NCBI GenBank assembly: GCA_946902875.1
Contig: OX336340.1
Location: 24,629,566-24,693,565, forward strand
DNA length: 64,000 bases
Direction: 5' to 3'
DNA from: Nematopogon swammerdamellus
Lineage: Eukaryota; Arthropoda; Insecta; Lepidoptera; Adelidae
The stretch's first letter is position 1, and each line of letters starts with the position of its first letter. Of the stretch, positions 1 through 9,920 are shown in pieces. The notes beneath the pieces are model-generated. The model was not told the origin of the DNA, did not search any database, and saw only the letters and a list, made by a program, of their open reading frames with translations. Position numbers and translations under genes: made by a program.

Positions 1-201
1 AGGGAGCGGCAAAACGGCCACTGACCCAACCAACAAGGAAACAACCTCCACACACACGCACAATGCAGCCACACAACACTAAAATCACCCACACATCAAC
101 ATTGAACACAACACACACTCATACATCAGCACCACACAAAAACACAGACACACACCTCACAAATAAACTCGAACACAACACAAATCACACTATATACGAA
201 G

Positions 202-1015
202 ATAACCCAGATAAATCTACATCACTGTATCGAGGCCACCGCAGAGTTGTGCAAATCCATATGCACAGAGAAGATCAAAATTGCTGAAATACAAAAGCCA
301 TATGTATACAAAAACCGCTTACGTGGCCTGGGAACTCTGAGTGGAGATTTACACTATGACGACACAGGTACCGAAACACTAAGAGTTTGTATATTTACAT
401 CGGATGGCCTAAAAGCCACATGCTTAAGACAATTTTGTTGGAGAGATCTAACTGCAGTCGAAGTAGCCATAAGACTGGACCACGACAAGGACCAGAGGCT
501 GGTTATTGTGTCGGCATATATGCCTCATGATGGACGAATGCCGCCTGCACCAGAGGTACAGAAGATAGTGGAGCACTGCAAAGGTAAGTGCCTACCCATT
601 ATTATCGGGTGTGATGCGAACTCCCACAACGAGGTGTGGGGTAGTACGGACACTAATGCGAGAGGAGAGGCACTTCTCGAATTTGTAGTAAGTAATAATC
701 TAGATTTACTCAATGGGGCAATGAGCCAACATTTGTAACAAGATCACGCAAAGAGGTGCTGGATATAACACTGGCATCCGAAGAAATAACAAAATATGTT
801 AAAGAATGGAAAGTAGAGGCAGAGGACTCTATGTCAGACCACAGACGAAAAACTTTTCAACTGAGAAATGACATAGAACAATGTGTGGTTCGCAACCCCC
901 GAAAGACAAACTGGATAAAATACGAGGAGGAACTAGATACTAAACTACACGCAGAGACGAACCAAAGAATAGTAAGCACCGTAGAACTAGAGAATGAAGT
1001 CAGAACCACATGTGA
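202..1015 (+). pseudogene. LOA-like LINE, endonuclease part of ORF2 (frameshifted)
   Basis: Remnant of an apurinic-like endonuclease domain from a non-LTR retrotransposon, which would nick target DNA to prime reverse transcription. The frame is open from about 202 ('QINLHH' start) through 'YVYKNRLRGL', 'QFCWRDLTAVEV', 'VSAYMPHDG' and 'IIGCDANSHNEVWGS', where the D and N are active-site residues. At about 715-725 the frame shifts and continues as 'NEPTFVTRSRKEVLDITLAS', then 'SMSDHR' with the catalytic D-H pair, and a linker ('TNWIKYEEEL'). Homology fades near 1010. The wording matches the LOA/R1 group as I remember it. It is probably the 5' part of the element whose later parts lie at 3291-3362 and 6012-7691 on the same strand. 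It is non-functional because of the frameshift and interruptions. Positions 1-201 are A/C-rich with 'acacac' runs; I see no gene there. Confidence 0.8.
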
Positions 1016-1290
1016 GGTTTTGGATGTGGTGTTTTGGAATGGATAAAATCATATTTAATACATAGAAAACAATGCACAGAAGTCTCTAAAATTTGTCAGA
1101 AAACAAAAAAAAATTATGAAATACAAATCGAAATTCAAAATTGCTACACATCGAGTTCCACAAGGGAGTATTTTAGGCCCCTTATTATTCTTAATATATA
1201 TCAACGACTTGCCAGACTCTATAACACACAAAATGGTACTTTTTGCAGATGACAGCACATTTATTGTTAAAGGCTCAAGAGAATTTAATT
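1016..1290 (+). pseudogene. LINE reverse transcriptase fragment (CR1/Jockey-like)
   Basis: A short piece of reverse transcriptase from a different LINE, joined directly to the endonuclease remnant on its left. It reads '[18 protein letters not shown]' (start of the thumb-side region before motif B). After a frameshift in the A-run near 1104-1115 it continues with '[19 protein letters not shown]' and the catalytic box F-A-D-D at 1242-1253. The frame ends at a TGA about 40 bases after the box. Only about 90 residues of a normal RT of several hundred survive, so it is inactive. The following 1291-1459 is AT-rich and probably the 3' end of the Penelope-like element. Confidence 0.75.
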
Positions 1291-1459
1291 GAATTCGAAC
1301 AAAATATAAAAAGTTTATATATATTATAATAAATATTAAAAACACTCTCGCGTTTTTTCAACCACTATGTGGTGTTGTATTATTTTGTTTTGTACATTAA
1401 TTACACTTCTTAGATATTTCGGCGCTGTTGCCGTCATCAGTAAGTAAAATTATAATATA

Positions 1460-2112
1460 TTAATGACAGTTATTTGAATAATGAATGACAGGTGATGGTG
1501 ATAGCTGCGTGTGCGACAAAAAAAAATTAAGTCCTGGTGAATGATAAGCTCCTAATAACCAAATATATGATAGTTCTGTGGTTTTTAAATCTATTTCGGC
1601 TATTGGTGGTGTAAATGATTTTATGATTCTTAAAGAGAAGCATGTATTAAAAGATTCCTGGTGTGTTCTGGTATGACGTGGAATGGGCAATGGGGAGTTT
1701 GTAGTTGAGTCTGCAGTGAATCTGTGATTGTTCATGCGGATGTGTATGGGGTTGATGGTTTCTCCAATATAGAATGAATTACAGTGTTTACACTCTAATA
1801 TATAAACACAACATTTTGTTTTGCAGTCGGTATAAGGCTGTGCGTTTATTTTTTCATTTGTGTTTGCGGTTGTGATTGTTGGTGACGTGTTGATGAGTGG
1901 ACAAGAATTGCAACGTTTCCTATTGCATGGTGTGGTTCCTGTGAGTGATAAAGTTGATGTGGATGGCGTCTGAATGTGTGGTTTAGTATTAGATAAAATT
2001 GTTTTAAAGTTTGGGTTTTGCTTGTAAACTATTTGTGGTGGTTTTTCAAGTAAGCCTTTTGTGTCGTGATTAGGTTTCTTATTTCTGATGCTCCGTCGAA
2101 GTATTTTGCTAT
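1460..2112 (-). pseudogene. Penelope-like retroelement, GIY-YIG endonuclease end
   Basis: C-terminal part of a Penelope-like element (PLE), whose protein joins a reverse transcriptase to a GIY-YIG nuclease. Reading on the minus strand, a Cys-rich linker 'CNRKRCNSCPLI' is followed by 'CVYILECKHCNSFYIGET' (the GIY-YIG core in PLE form), an arginine in 'NPIHIRMNNH', and 'TELSYIWLLGAYHSPGLN', which carries the expected late Glu and the closing G-L-N. The reading frame stays open over about 240 residues. The RT domain is missing. The upstream PLE sequence is split by a LINE inserted at 2126-3172 and resumes at 3186-3290. Near 2030-2110 two frames are open on the minus strand, and the one continuous with 3186-3290 differs from the GIY-YIG frame, so at least one frameshift is present. 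The plus-strand sequence at 1416-1440 ('cggcgctgttgccgtcatca') probably belongs to the PLE tail. Confidence 0.82.
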
Positions 2113-2125
2113 AAATCGTAGTTGG
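2113..2125 (+). repeat. Target-site duplication, left copy
   Basis: Thirteen bases aaatcgtagttgg, identical to 3173-3185. The two copies flank the truncated LINE. The PLE reading frame on the minus strand is continuous if one copy and the insert are removed, which supports the boundary. Confidence 0.9.
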
Positions 2126-3172
2126 GGCCCAAAAAATAAAACCATGGTTCATGAACTTCTCACTAAAACTGAAATCATGTTGGAATCGATGTATAAAAAC
2201 CATTTCAAATTATACACCGATGGGTCTAAAGAAGTAGATCGCACAGGTGCGGCCTTTTGGGACCCACAGAACAATACCGGTATGAAGTTCAGTATTAAAG
2301 AAGAAGTACCAATCATGACCGCTAAGCTCATCGCCATATCAGAAGCCCTTTCATGGGGCTTATCAACTGATGCAAAAGAAATTGTTCTACTTACAGACTC
2401 CAGAAGCGCTTTGCAACATTTGGTGGGCTGCACGAGTAGGGCTAAGGGTAGAGCTATAGCTTATGATATAATAAAAGATTTCTGTAATGCAACTGCCGAA
2501 AACAGATCGGTTGTATTACAGTGGATCCCCTCTCACATTGGGTTAAGGGGAAACGAAATAGCAGATAAATTGGCGAAAGAAGCTATTTACAATGTATGCC
2601 CCACTATAATGTGTAAACCATTCTGTATGGATCGATTGTCAGATGTAAAAACATTCTGCCAAAATCTATGGAAAGAACATTTTGACAGCCGTTCTTTACA
2701 GAATGGTATATGGTACAAAACCTTGCAATCGGAACCTCCACATGTTCCCTGGTTTCAGACGTGCAATTTCCAGAGGTATAAAATAGTTTTAGCTCTAAGA
2801 CTTCGTTCTGGCCACATGCCATTAAATAAATTTAAATTTCTGATGAAAAAGAAAGAGTCACCAAATTGTGATTGGTGCAATAAGGAGGATGATATATACC
2901 ATTTGTTGATGGAGTGTGGTCAGAATGAAGAATTACGAAGGAAATAGCAGGTTTCACTCAGGGTGGACAGACTTAATTTGTTTTTTTGTATTCATAGGCT
3001 GTTGGCGAGCCCAAGTGGGAAGGATTTAACATGTGTATTGGAGTTTGTTAAACGTTCTCTATCCCTTCGGGACTCTTAGCCCTGAGGAATCGAGAGGAAA
3101 GGTACCATGGGGCTGATATCGACGAATTGCTTTGTTAAAAGCCCTAAAAATAAATTAAATAAAAAAAAAAAG
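2126..3172 (+). mobile_element. 5'-truncated LINE with RNase H, inserted in the PLE
   Basis: A 1047-bp insertion bounded by a perfect 13-bp target-site duplication (aaatcgtagttgg at 2113-2125 and 3173-3185), with an A-rich tail at 3157-3172. This is the signature of target-primed reverse transcription with 5' truncation. The coding remnant runs to a stop at 2945-2947. It holds an RNase H domain: 'YTDGSK' (first D), 'LLTDSRSAL' (second D), 'WIPSHIGLRGNEIADKLA' (late D), then a Cys/His cluster 'CDWCNKEDDIYHLLMEC'. The catalytic Glu normally found in 'TAEL' is Lys here (codon 2324-2326, AAG). The 3' UTR is about 210 bp. The I/Jockey-type clade is inferred only from the presence of RNase H. Confidence 0.88.
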
Positions 3173-3185
3173 AAATCGTAGTTGG

Positions 3186-3290
3186 TCTTTCTGTTTTGGT
3201 TTTTTATGGTTGTAGTATGGTTTGTTTATCTGTTTGTTCAGCAGAGCTGTGGGATGATGTCTGTTCGTCGGTGCGTTATAGATTTTTTTT
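3186..3290 (-). pseudogene. Penelope-like element, piece upstream of the LINE insertion
   Basis: Minus-strand continuation of the PLE at 1460-2112. When read across the insertion site, one frame runs without a stop from here ('HHPTALLNKQ', then 'QKDQLRFIAKYFDGASEI') into the sequence left of 2113. The piece ends abruptly near 3290 at a run of T, next to an unrelated plus-strand LINE fragment. The PLE reverse transcriptase core is absent. Confidence 0.65.
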
Positions 3291-3362
3291 GAAACCCGGC
3301 AAAAAGACATATACAGAAGCAAAATCGTTCAGAAGCATAAGCCTATCTTCATTCATCCTCAA
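3291..3362 (+). pseudogene. LOA-like RT fragment ('PKPGK' motif)
   Basis: About 24 codons reading 'KPGKKTYTEAKSFRSISLSS' followed by FILK. This is the conserved early RT block (x-PKPGK-x-Y-x-x-A-x-S-F-R-P-I-S-L-x-S) of LOA/R1-type LINEs, with the usual Pro changed to Ser. It lies between the endonuclease remnant at 202-1015 and the RT/RNase H remnant at 6012-7691, in the same order and strand as in an intact element. It is probably a third piece of one copy. Confidence 0.65.
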
Positions 3363-3755
3363 AATATGGGCGCAATATGTTGAGAGGCTTGAACAATTTT
3401 TTGTTGCAAATGATGTTGAAGAATCCAAGAAAATCCCAATTTTGGTGACGGTAATGGGGAAGAGCACTTATGAGTTGGCTGTGAATTTATGTCATCCTGA
3501 GAAGCCTGCAGCGAAGACTTTCGAAGCCTTGACAAAAATCATAGGAGAGCATGTGGACCGGAGACCGTCAATGCTGGCTGAAAGATTTAAATTTCGGCAA
3601 AAGAAGCAACATCAGGGAGAAACTATATGTGAATTCGTGCAACAGCTGAAAAAGTTATCCAGGTTCTGCGATTTCTCCAGCAATCTCGAGGAAAATTTAA
3701 GAGATCAGTTGATATGCGGTATTAAAAGTGATGTCATTCGGCAACGGTTATTTGC
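3363..3755 (+). pseudogene. Ty3/gypsy Gag fragment
   Basis: Capsid-like part of a gypsy Gag protein. It starts at 'WAQYVERLEQFFVANDV' and passes through 'TYELAVNLCHPEKP', 'RFKFRQKKQHQGETICEF' and 'LRDQLICGIKSDVIRQRL', the usual order of the retrotransposon gag domain. There is no initiator region and no zinc knuckle: the N-terminus is replaced by a LOA fragment, and the end runs into the Pol RNase H region in another frame at about 3750-3760. Protease and reverse transcriptase are missing, so this copy cannot replicate. It is an old insect LTR element. Confidence 0.82.
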
Positions 3756-5800
3756 TGAAGACCGATGTCTCATATGAATGGACAGGAGCCTGTGACCGAG
3801 CGTTCAATGAGGTGAAACAGATATTAATATCGCCGAATGTGCTCGCACATTATCAGCCTGCACTACCTTTGATTTTGACTTGTGACGCTAGCTCGGTAGG
3901 TGTAGGCGCGGTGCTGTCACAGATGACAGAGGCAGGAGAGCGGCCGCTCGGGTACAGCTCGCGTACACTCAGCTCCACAGAGCGAGCGTATTCTCAAATC
4001 GATAAAGAAGCTTTAGGTATCATATTTGGAATAAAAAAATATCATCAATATGTTTACGGAAGACGATTCACGTTGAGAACAGATCACAAGCCGCTTGTTT
4101 CTATATTTGGGCCTAAAAAGGGAATACCTGCGATGGCCGCTAGTCGTTTACAGCGCTGGGCAGTTTTGCTAGGAGGTTACGATTATGACATAGAATACGT
4201 CACTAGCAAGGGCAACAGTGCCGACGCTCTATCGCGCCTGCCGTGTCAAATTCCTTCTCAACCGGAATCGAACCAGTATACATATTTACATTACGTTGAA
4301 GAGAAAATACCGATCAATAGTAAGGATATTAAGTTGTACGCTGAGAAGGATATAATTATAAGTAAAGTGTTGCATTACGTTCAAGCGGGTTGGCCTACAT
4401 TGTGTCCAGAAACAGAAATGAAGCCTTATTTTTGTAGACGAAACGAGTTATACTCAGAGTTGGGTTGCCTGATGTGGGGACACAGAGTAGTGGTTCCTGA
4501 AAAACTAAGAGGAAGAATTCTTCAGGAGTTACACGAAAGTCACATGGGTATAGTCAAGACTAAGTGCTTTGCGAGGAGTTATGTTTGGTGGCCAAACATA
4601 GACGCAGATGTCGAGCGGTTGTGTCGCGAATGCGTTGTGTGTGCGGCCGAGGCATCGATGCCGCCTCGTGCTCCATTAGCACCGTGGTATTATTCCAGCA
4701 GGCCATGGAGTAGGCTGCATGTTGACTTTCTGGGACCTTTTAAAGGAGCTATGTACTTGATTGTCACTGATTCGTCTAGTAAGTGGATAGAGGCTTTCAA
4801 AATGAACAAAACAATTGGGTCCAGTGTAATAAGGAAATTGCGGGAGCTCTTTGCAAGGTTCGGCCTCCCAGAGCACTTAGTTTCTGATAACGGACCTCCT
4901 TTTAATGGAGAAGAATTTAGCTCATTTCTAAAGATGAACGGCATTAAACAGTCATTTAGCCCAGTTAAGTTTGCACAATGCAATGGTGCCGCAGAAAACA
5001 CGGTGAAGGCATTTAAGCAAACTCTCAAGAAGGCCATTCGGGAAGGTAAAGATGAGGAACTAGCTTTACAGCAGTTTCTCCTTGCATACCGGAATACAGA
5101 TGTCAGTTCAACCGGCTCATCGCCGGCCATGTTACTGCAGCGTAGACGTCTCCGCACTAAGCTAGATCTTCTAAGACCCGACGTAGAGAAAAGGGTGCGT
5201 GAGGCACAAGAACGTCTGGTTGAATCGACTGGAGGAGTTGAGCGCTGTTTCCAAATAGGCGACAGAGTTTGGGCACGGTACTACCAGGGTAATGATCGAT
5301 GGGTGCCGGGAGTGGTTACTGAAGTCTTGGGCTCTAGACTCTATTTTGTGAAACGGGAAGGCGGTCAGGTAATTAAGAGACACGTGGATCAACTTAAACA
5401 GAGAACTGTCACGAATACGTATCAGGGTAGTATGCCAAACGCCCAGGAATTAAAGGCAGGTGTTCACAAACCAATCAATTTTGACGAAGGTGATTCTCCG
5501 TCTGAAATCTTGCCTACTACTGTACACGACACAGTAAAACCAACACAATTGCGGACGGTACCCGCAGCTGACGGCAGTGTGTACGCAGCCGGCGGCAACA
5601 GTGGCACAGCCTATGGTGGCGGCGGCCGCGAATATACTCGAACCTTCGGCGCCGCCGTCGCTTGTGAGACGTTCAACCCGGCAACGAAAACCACCAGATC
5701 GTTACGGATCATGATAATTTTTTTTTTCTTTTGTATTTTTATTTATTTATTTTTTTTTTTCAAGGGGGAAGGTGTATTAGGTTATGCTATATTGTTATAG
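3756..5800 (+). pseudogene. Ty3/gypsy Pol remnant: RNase H, integrase, C-terminal domain
   Basis: Long uninterrupted frame from the RNase H of a gypsy Pol ('LILTCDASSVGVGAVLSQ', 'YSQIDKEALGIIF', 'LRTDHKPL') into integrase. Integrase has a zinc-binding HHCC N-domain ('HESHMGIVKTK', then 'LCRECVVC'), a core with the D-D-E residues in 'LHVDFLGPF', 'LVSDNGPPF' and 'NGAAENTVKAF', and a C-terminal domain ('GDRVWARYYQGNDRWVPGVV'). About 150 low-complexity residues follow ('GGNSGTAYGGGGREY'), ending in a T-rich run. RT and protease are deleted. The integrase keeps all catalytic residues although the element is dead, which suggests the loss was not ancient. It inserts cDNA into the genome in intact relatives. 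Confidence 0.88.
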
Positions 5801-5990
5801 TGATTTTTTCAGTTCATTCAGTTTAGTTATTGTTTAAAATGTTAATGTTAATTAAGTGTGAGGGTGGCATGTATGCAGATGATTTGTATAAAAATAATGT
5901 TCTGTCAATCTGTTGTCATGGCGTTGTGACTGAATAATTTTCTCAAATATATAATGGAAATTACTACTAGTTTTACTGCTGGAAGACCAG
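5772..5990 (+). repeat. Probable gypsy 3' LTR
   Basis: A polypurine tract (caagggggaagg, 5760-5771) is followed by TG and about 220 bp of AT-rich non-coding sequence before the next LINE fragment starts at 6012. This is where a 3' LTR is expected. I find no matching 5' LTR, so the right border is approximate. Confidence 0.5.
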
Positions 5991-6011
5991 CTTGGGACTA
6001 GCTAATATCTT

Positions 6012-7691
6012 CAGGCATACTCGGATGATGGAGTAATCCTTATAGTAGGGAAGGACCTAAGCACAATAAGCTATCTAATGCAAAATGCTTTAAACAAAAC
6101 ACTTAAATGGTGTAAAGACAAGGGACTAGGACTAAACCCAAAGAAGACAGAACTGGTTCTGTTCACAAAGAAACGGAAAATACCCAAATTAAAGCTGCCA
6201 ACTATAGCAGGCGAACGTTTGCAGCTAAGTCACAATGTGAGATTTCTGGGCGTTGAACTAACAAGCAAGCTCAGTTGGGAAAGACATATAACAGTACAAT
6301 GCGGTAAAGCCAAAATAACATTATGGCAGTGCAGAAGAGCGGTGGGGAAAACCTGGGGCCTGAGACCCAAGATGGTAAACTGGATCTACACTGCCATAAT
6401 CAAACCAAGAATCTTATACGCGTCCCTGATCTGGAGGCAGCGCATGGAGCTAATAACCGCAAGAAAGGAACTAGAGAAAGCACAAAGGTTGGCATGCCTC
6501 ATGACGACTGGGGCAATGAGAAGTGCACAAACGGCCGCACTCGAAGTGATCATAGGACTAAATCCACTACACATAGAAGTGGAGAAGCAAGCGTCAATAA
6601 GCTGGTACAGACTGTCTGTACTGGGACAATGGAAAGGCCGACCCTGGGACAAGGGACACGCGGAAATAGAGAAAAGAAGAATAACAGACATCCCAATAGC
6701 AGAAGCTAAAGGAGATTTGATCCAGAAACAAAGAATATTTAGGAAAGAATACAGGATAAGTATAAAGGGCAGAGAAAATTGGAAAATAGAAGTCCCTGAA
6801 GACGACAAAGATCAGCAGATAGAATACTACACCGACGGTTCAAGAATAAACAATACTGAACTAACGGGAGCAGGAATCTGCTTCTTGAACCTAAGCAGTC
6901 TAGACAGCAGCTAGCTAGCCTGAGTAGATATCCAAGTGTCTTTCAGGCAGAGGTCTTTGCAATTTTAAAAGGCGCAGAGACACTAACAAAAGAGGATATA
7001 AATAATCGCGATGTAGTGATCTACCAGACAGCCAAGCGGCACTAATGGCTATGAATAGAGTAGAAACCAAATCCGCGCTCGTCCTAGAATGTAAAGAGAA
7101 ACTGAATGAACTAGCCACCGGCGAGAAGTTACCATTGGCTGGGTTCCTGGGCACAGTAACATCAAAGGCAACGAGCAAGCAGATGAACTCGCCAGAAAAG
7201 GATCAGACACGACCTTCATTGGCCCGGAACCGGGAATTCCTATCTCGGAGAGAGCAATTCTAGAATCCATAAACAGCTGGGCTAAGGAAAAAAGTTAAAT
7301 TAGATGGAAATCCCAAGACGGATGTAGACAATCCAAGCTATTTATAGAGTCAATCAATGGCAAAAGAACAAGATGGCTGCTGGGATTGAGCCGAAAAAAT
7401 GTACGAAAAATCACAGGTATAGTTACTGGGCACAACTGTCTCAAAAGACATCTCCACATGATGGGCCTTAGTGACGACCCACGGTGCGCTCAATGTGGGG
7501 AGGCAGAAACCAGTGCTCACTACGTCGGTCAGTGCACCGTGTATGCAGGACCGAGATGGAAGACACTGGGGAAAGATAACTACGGTGAGGAAGAACTTCG
7601 AGGAATCGACTGGAAGAAATTATTGGAGTATATAGCGAAGACGGGCAGACTGGACCACCATGAGCAGGGAGTAGACGACGGCAGCAGGTAA
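6012..7691 (+). pseudogene. LOA-like LINE, RT 3' half with RNase H and zinc knuckle
   Basis: The RT catalytic box is present as 'AYSDDGVIL' (Y-S-D-D instead of Y-A-D-D). It is followed by 'KGLGLNPKKTELVLFT', 'VRFLGVELTSKLSW' and the thumb ('CRRAVGKTWGLRPK'). RNase H follows with 'YTDGSRINN', then after frameshifts near 6912 and 7030 'FQAEVFAILKGAE' and 'SDSQAALMA', then after another shift near 7130 'PGHSNIKGNEQADELA'. A stop (7296-7298) precedes the C-terminal 'RCAQCGEAETSAHYVGQC' knuckle. All four RNase H acidic residues are visible once frames are followed. About 180 RT residues between the 'SFILK' block and the Y-S-D-D box are absent. The 3' UTR seems to end near 7800. Confidence 0.85.
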
Positions 7692-7981
7692 TTCCTCCCA
7701 GCCCCTCCGGGATAGGCGATATAGTCCCAACCTAGTTGACCTGATCGCCGGACTGACTCCGCCAGTCCTCCCACCAAGAACTATATATTTATTGAACAAA
7801 TTAAAGAAAACATTTTAGCCTCATTCTAATGTCGTAAACTCAGCAAGTATCTTCGAAAACGGCATACATAAGTACGAGTAGGTTTTGTGATTTTTCATTA
7901 AATCAAGGTATGACCGCTCTGCTGCTACGCAATTAGAATGTTAAAAGTTCTAAGTGTGAATAATATATTTTCAATCCACAG

Positions 7982-8133
7982 ATTGATCGACATTTATGGA
8001 AATTCGGACCGGCCACTCGTGAAGGAAGATCTAACTAAGATGGTCTACTTGGAGCGAGTAATCAAGGAGTCAATGAGGCTGTACCCGCCGGTGCCGTTCA
8101 TCATCAGGAAAGTCGAAAAAGAAATCACGCTAC
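7982..8133 (+). CDS. Cytochrome P450 gene 1, exon with ExxR helix
   Basis: Internal coding exon of a CYP4-clan P450, a haem monooxygenase normally anchored to the endoplasmic reticulum and working with P450 reductase. Acceptor AG is at 7980-7981 after an A/T-rich stretch; the donor is 8134-8139 (gtaagt). The exon reads 'LIDIYGNSDRPLVKEDLTKM', then 'YLERVIKESMRLYPPVPF'. The K-helix ExxR motif is E-S-M-R, and 'RLYPPVP' follows as in CYP4-clan enzymes. It ends with one base of a codon, which the exon at 18951 completes as Pro ([12 protein letters not shown]). Earlier exons with the membrane anchor and I-helix are outside the window. The subfamily (CYP340/341-like is my guess) needs a full sequence. 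Confidence 0.92.
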
Positions 8134-8318
8134 GTAAGTACCATCGTAGATTTTCACGTTTTGCGGGTATTCTCAAAGAACGCGCGACTTTTAGATTGTC
8201 CTGTTATATAACTATATAAACAAATAATTTAGTTGTTAAAAAGCAAAACCTTTCTTTTAAATAGAAAAAGCATATCTAAATTCACGGAAACAGTATCTGG
8301 TTCATCCATAAAACTACT

Positions 8319-9482
8319 GTGTGTGCAAAAGAAACGTTAGCAAATAGTGTGAGCACAACTCATTGTTTACCTGTCAAAATGACACTGTGCAGTGTTTGTA
8401 ATTCTGATGTAAAACGGAATACTGGTGCGCAATGCGACGAGTGCCGTATATGGTTTCACTTCAAATGCGTCTCAGAGCAGTCCGCATCCACATCTAAGAG
8501 CCGCGAAAGGGCCTGGCGCTGTCCCAAGTGCCGCACGGCACCGCCGCCCGCGCCGCGCATCAAGCAGCTCATAAGCGGTGGCGGCGGATCGAATGGTGTC
8601 AACTGTAAGATGACTGGCGACGAGGGAAGCCCCTACGGAACCCCGCAGGGCTCACCGGTAGCAGAGTCCGGCCCCCACAGCTTCATGACGGTCGACATCA
8701 CCAGCGCGCTCGCGAAGCTGCAGCTAACCATGGAGCGGGTGCTAAGCAACCAGGATGAATTCAGGAGGAAGATAGACGCCCTACAGACCGGCCTGGAGGA
8801 GACGAAGAGGAACTATGCGGAAGTCCAAAGAACCATTGAATTCCAGAGTGCACAGATAGCTGACATTGAAGCCGCAACTAATACGCACGTCAGTGACATC
8901 CGAGAGCTGAAGAAGATGTCCCCTGAGGTGGAACGCTTGAAGCTGCAAGTGTCGCAGCTGATGGCAGCGCGAGACGACGACGAGCAAAGCAAGATCCAGG
9001 AATACGTGGAGATAAAGGGTATCCCCGAGACGACGGTGGACCTGAAGACGGCCGTCGTCAGCATCTCCACTGCGATCAAGTGTCCAGTCGAACTAGCTGA
9101 CATCGCGGAGGTACGTCGCGTGCGCTCCAAGAAGCCCCAGAAGGAGGTGGTGGTGAAGTTCGCAAGAAGGGAGCTGAGAGATGACTTCCTCGCAAGCGCC
9201 AGGACCAAGAGGCCGCTCACAGTTCGCACCGCGGGCCTGCAGGCAGCCAGCGGCAGTGCGGTCGAAGGAAGCGGCGAGGGAAGCGTATACATCAATGAGA
9301 TGCTGACAGCGAGGAAGAAGGCGCTACTTTCTAAGGCTAAAATTGTTGCTAAGGAGCAAAATGTAAAATATGTATGGTCAAAAAATGGTCAAATTCTTAT
9401 GCGTCGGAGGTCATCCGATATAAATCACCTGGTTATCAGACATGAAAAAGACCTAGACTTGTGTTTTCGTAAAAATGAATAA
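8319..9482 (+). CDS. LINE ORF1 protein with PHD finger and coiled coil
   Basis: Nucleic-acid-binding ORF1p of the intronic LINE, 387 residues from 8319, or 367 if the better-placed Met at 8379 starts it. A PHD-type C4HC3 zinc finger opens the protein ('CSVCNSDV', 'CDECRIWFHFKC', 'RAWRCPKC'). A Pro/Gly linker and a long heptad region (about residues 130-230, 'LQTGLEETKRNYAEVQRTIE') come next. Then an RRM/C-terminal-domain-like part follows ('YVEIKGIPE', 'EVRRVRSKKPQKEVVVKFAR', 'VYINEMLTARKKALLSKAK', 'YVWSKNGQILMRR'), the usual order for ORF1p of this group. The protein presumably trimerises through the coil and coats LINE RNA. It is intact. A host chromatin PHD protein is unlikely given the RRM-CTD end and ORF2 downstream. 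Confidence 0.88.
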   Translation: MCAKETLANSVSTTHCLPVKMTLCSVCNSDVKRNTGAQCDECRIWFHFKCVSEQSASTSKSRERAWRCPKCRTAPPPAPRIKQLISGGGGSNGVNCKMTGDEGSPYGTPQGSPVAESGPHSFMTVDITSALAKLQLTMERVLSNQDEFRRKIDALQTGLEETKRNYAEVQRTIEFQSAQIADIEAATNTHVSDIRELKKMSPEVERLKLQVSQLMAARDDDEQSKIQEYVEIKGIPETTVDLKTAVVSISTAIKCPVELADIAEVRRVRSKKPQKEVVVKFARRELRDDFLASARTKRPLTVRTAGLQAASGSAVEGSGEGSVYINEMLTARKKALLSKAKIVAKEQNVKYVWSKNGQILMRRRSSDINHLVIRHEKDLDLCFRKNE

Positions 9483-9920
9483 CAATTTTACTTACGGTGG
9501 TGTTAACTCTTTCTATTTTATCTGCATGTTACTGAAAACATTAATTATATCTAAAAACCCAAACATACTTCACGCTTACATATCACGCAAGACAAGCACA
9601 AGCAAAACAACTCACGCACACAAAATAACACACACATACACTATATCAAACTCACGCACAACCTGCAAAATAAAATATCGCATGTTTATCAAACATACGT
9701 ACACATACAGTTCAAACAAAGGCACGCACATAAAACACACAAACGCAACTCTGAGTCTATTGCAATACGTAAAATTGCACACAAAAAAAAATACAACTCA
9801 CTGACTCAAAATAAAACATCCAAAGAAACTTACACAAACACGATAATTCTCTTACGCACTAGCACCTTCCAAATAAGCACACATATTAACAATAATACTA
9901 CTCGTGCAACCCTCCTATTA

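Noticed and set aside
4690..5157. 155-codon minus-strand frame
   Set aside because: Shadow of the gypsy integrase.
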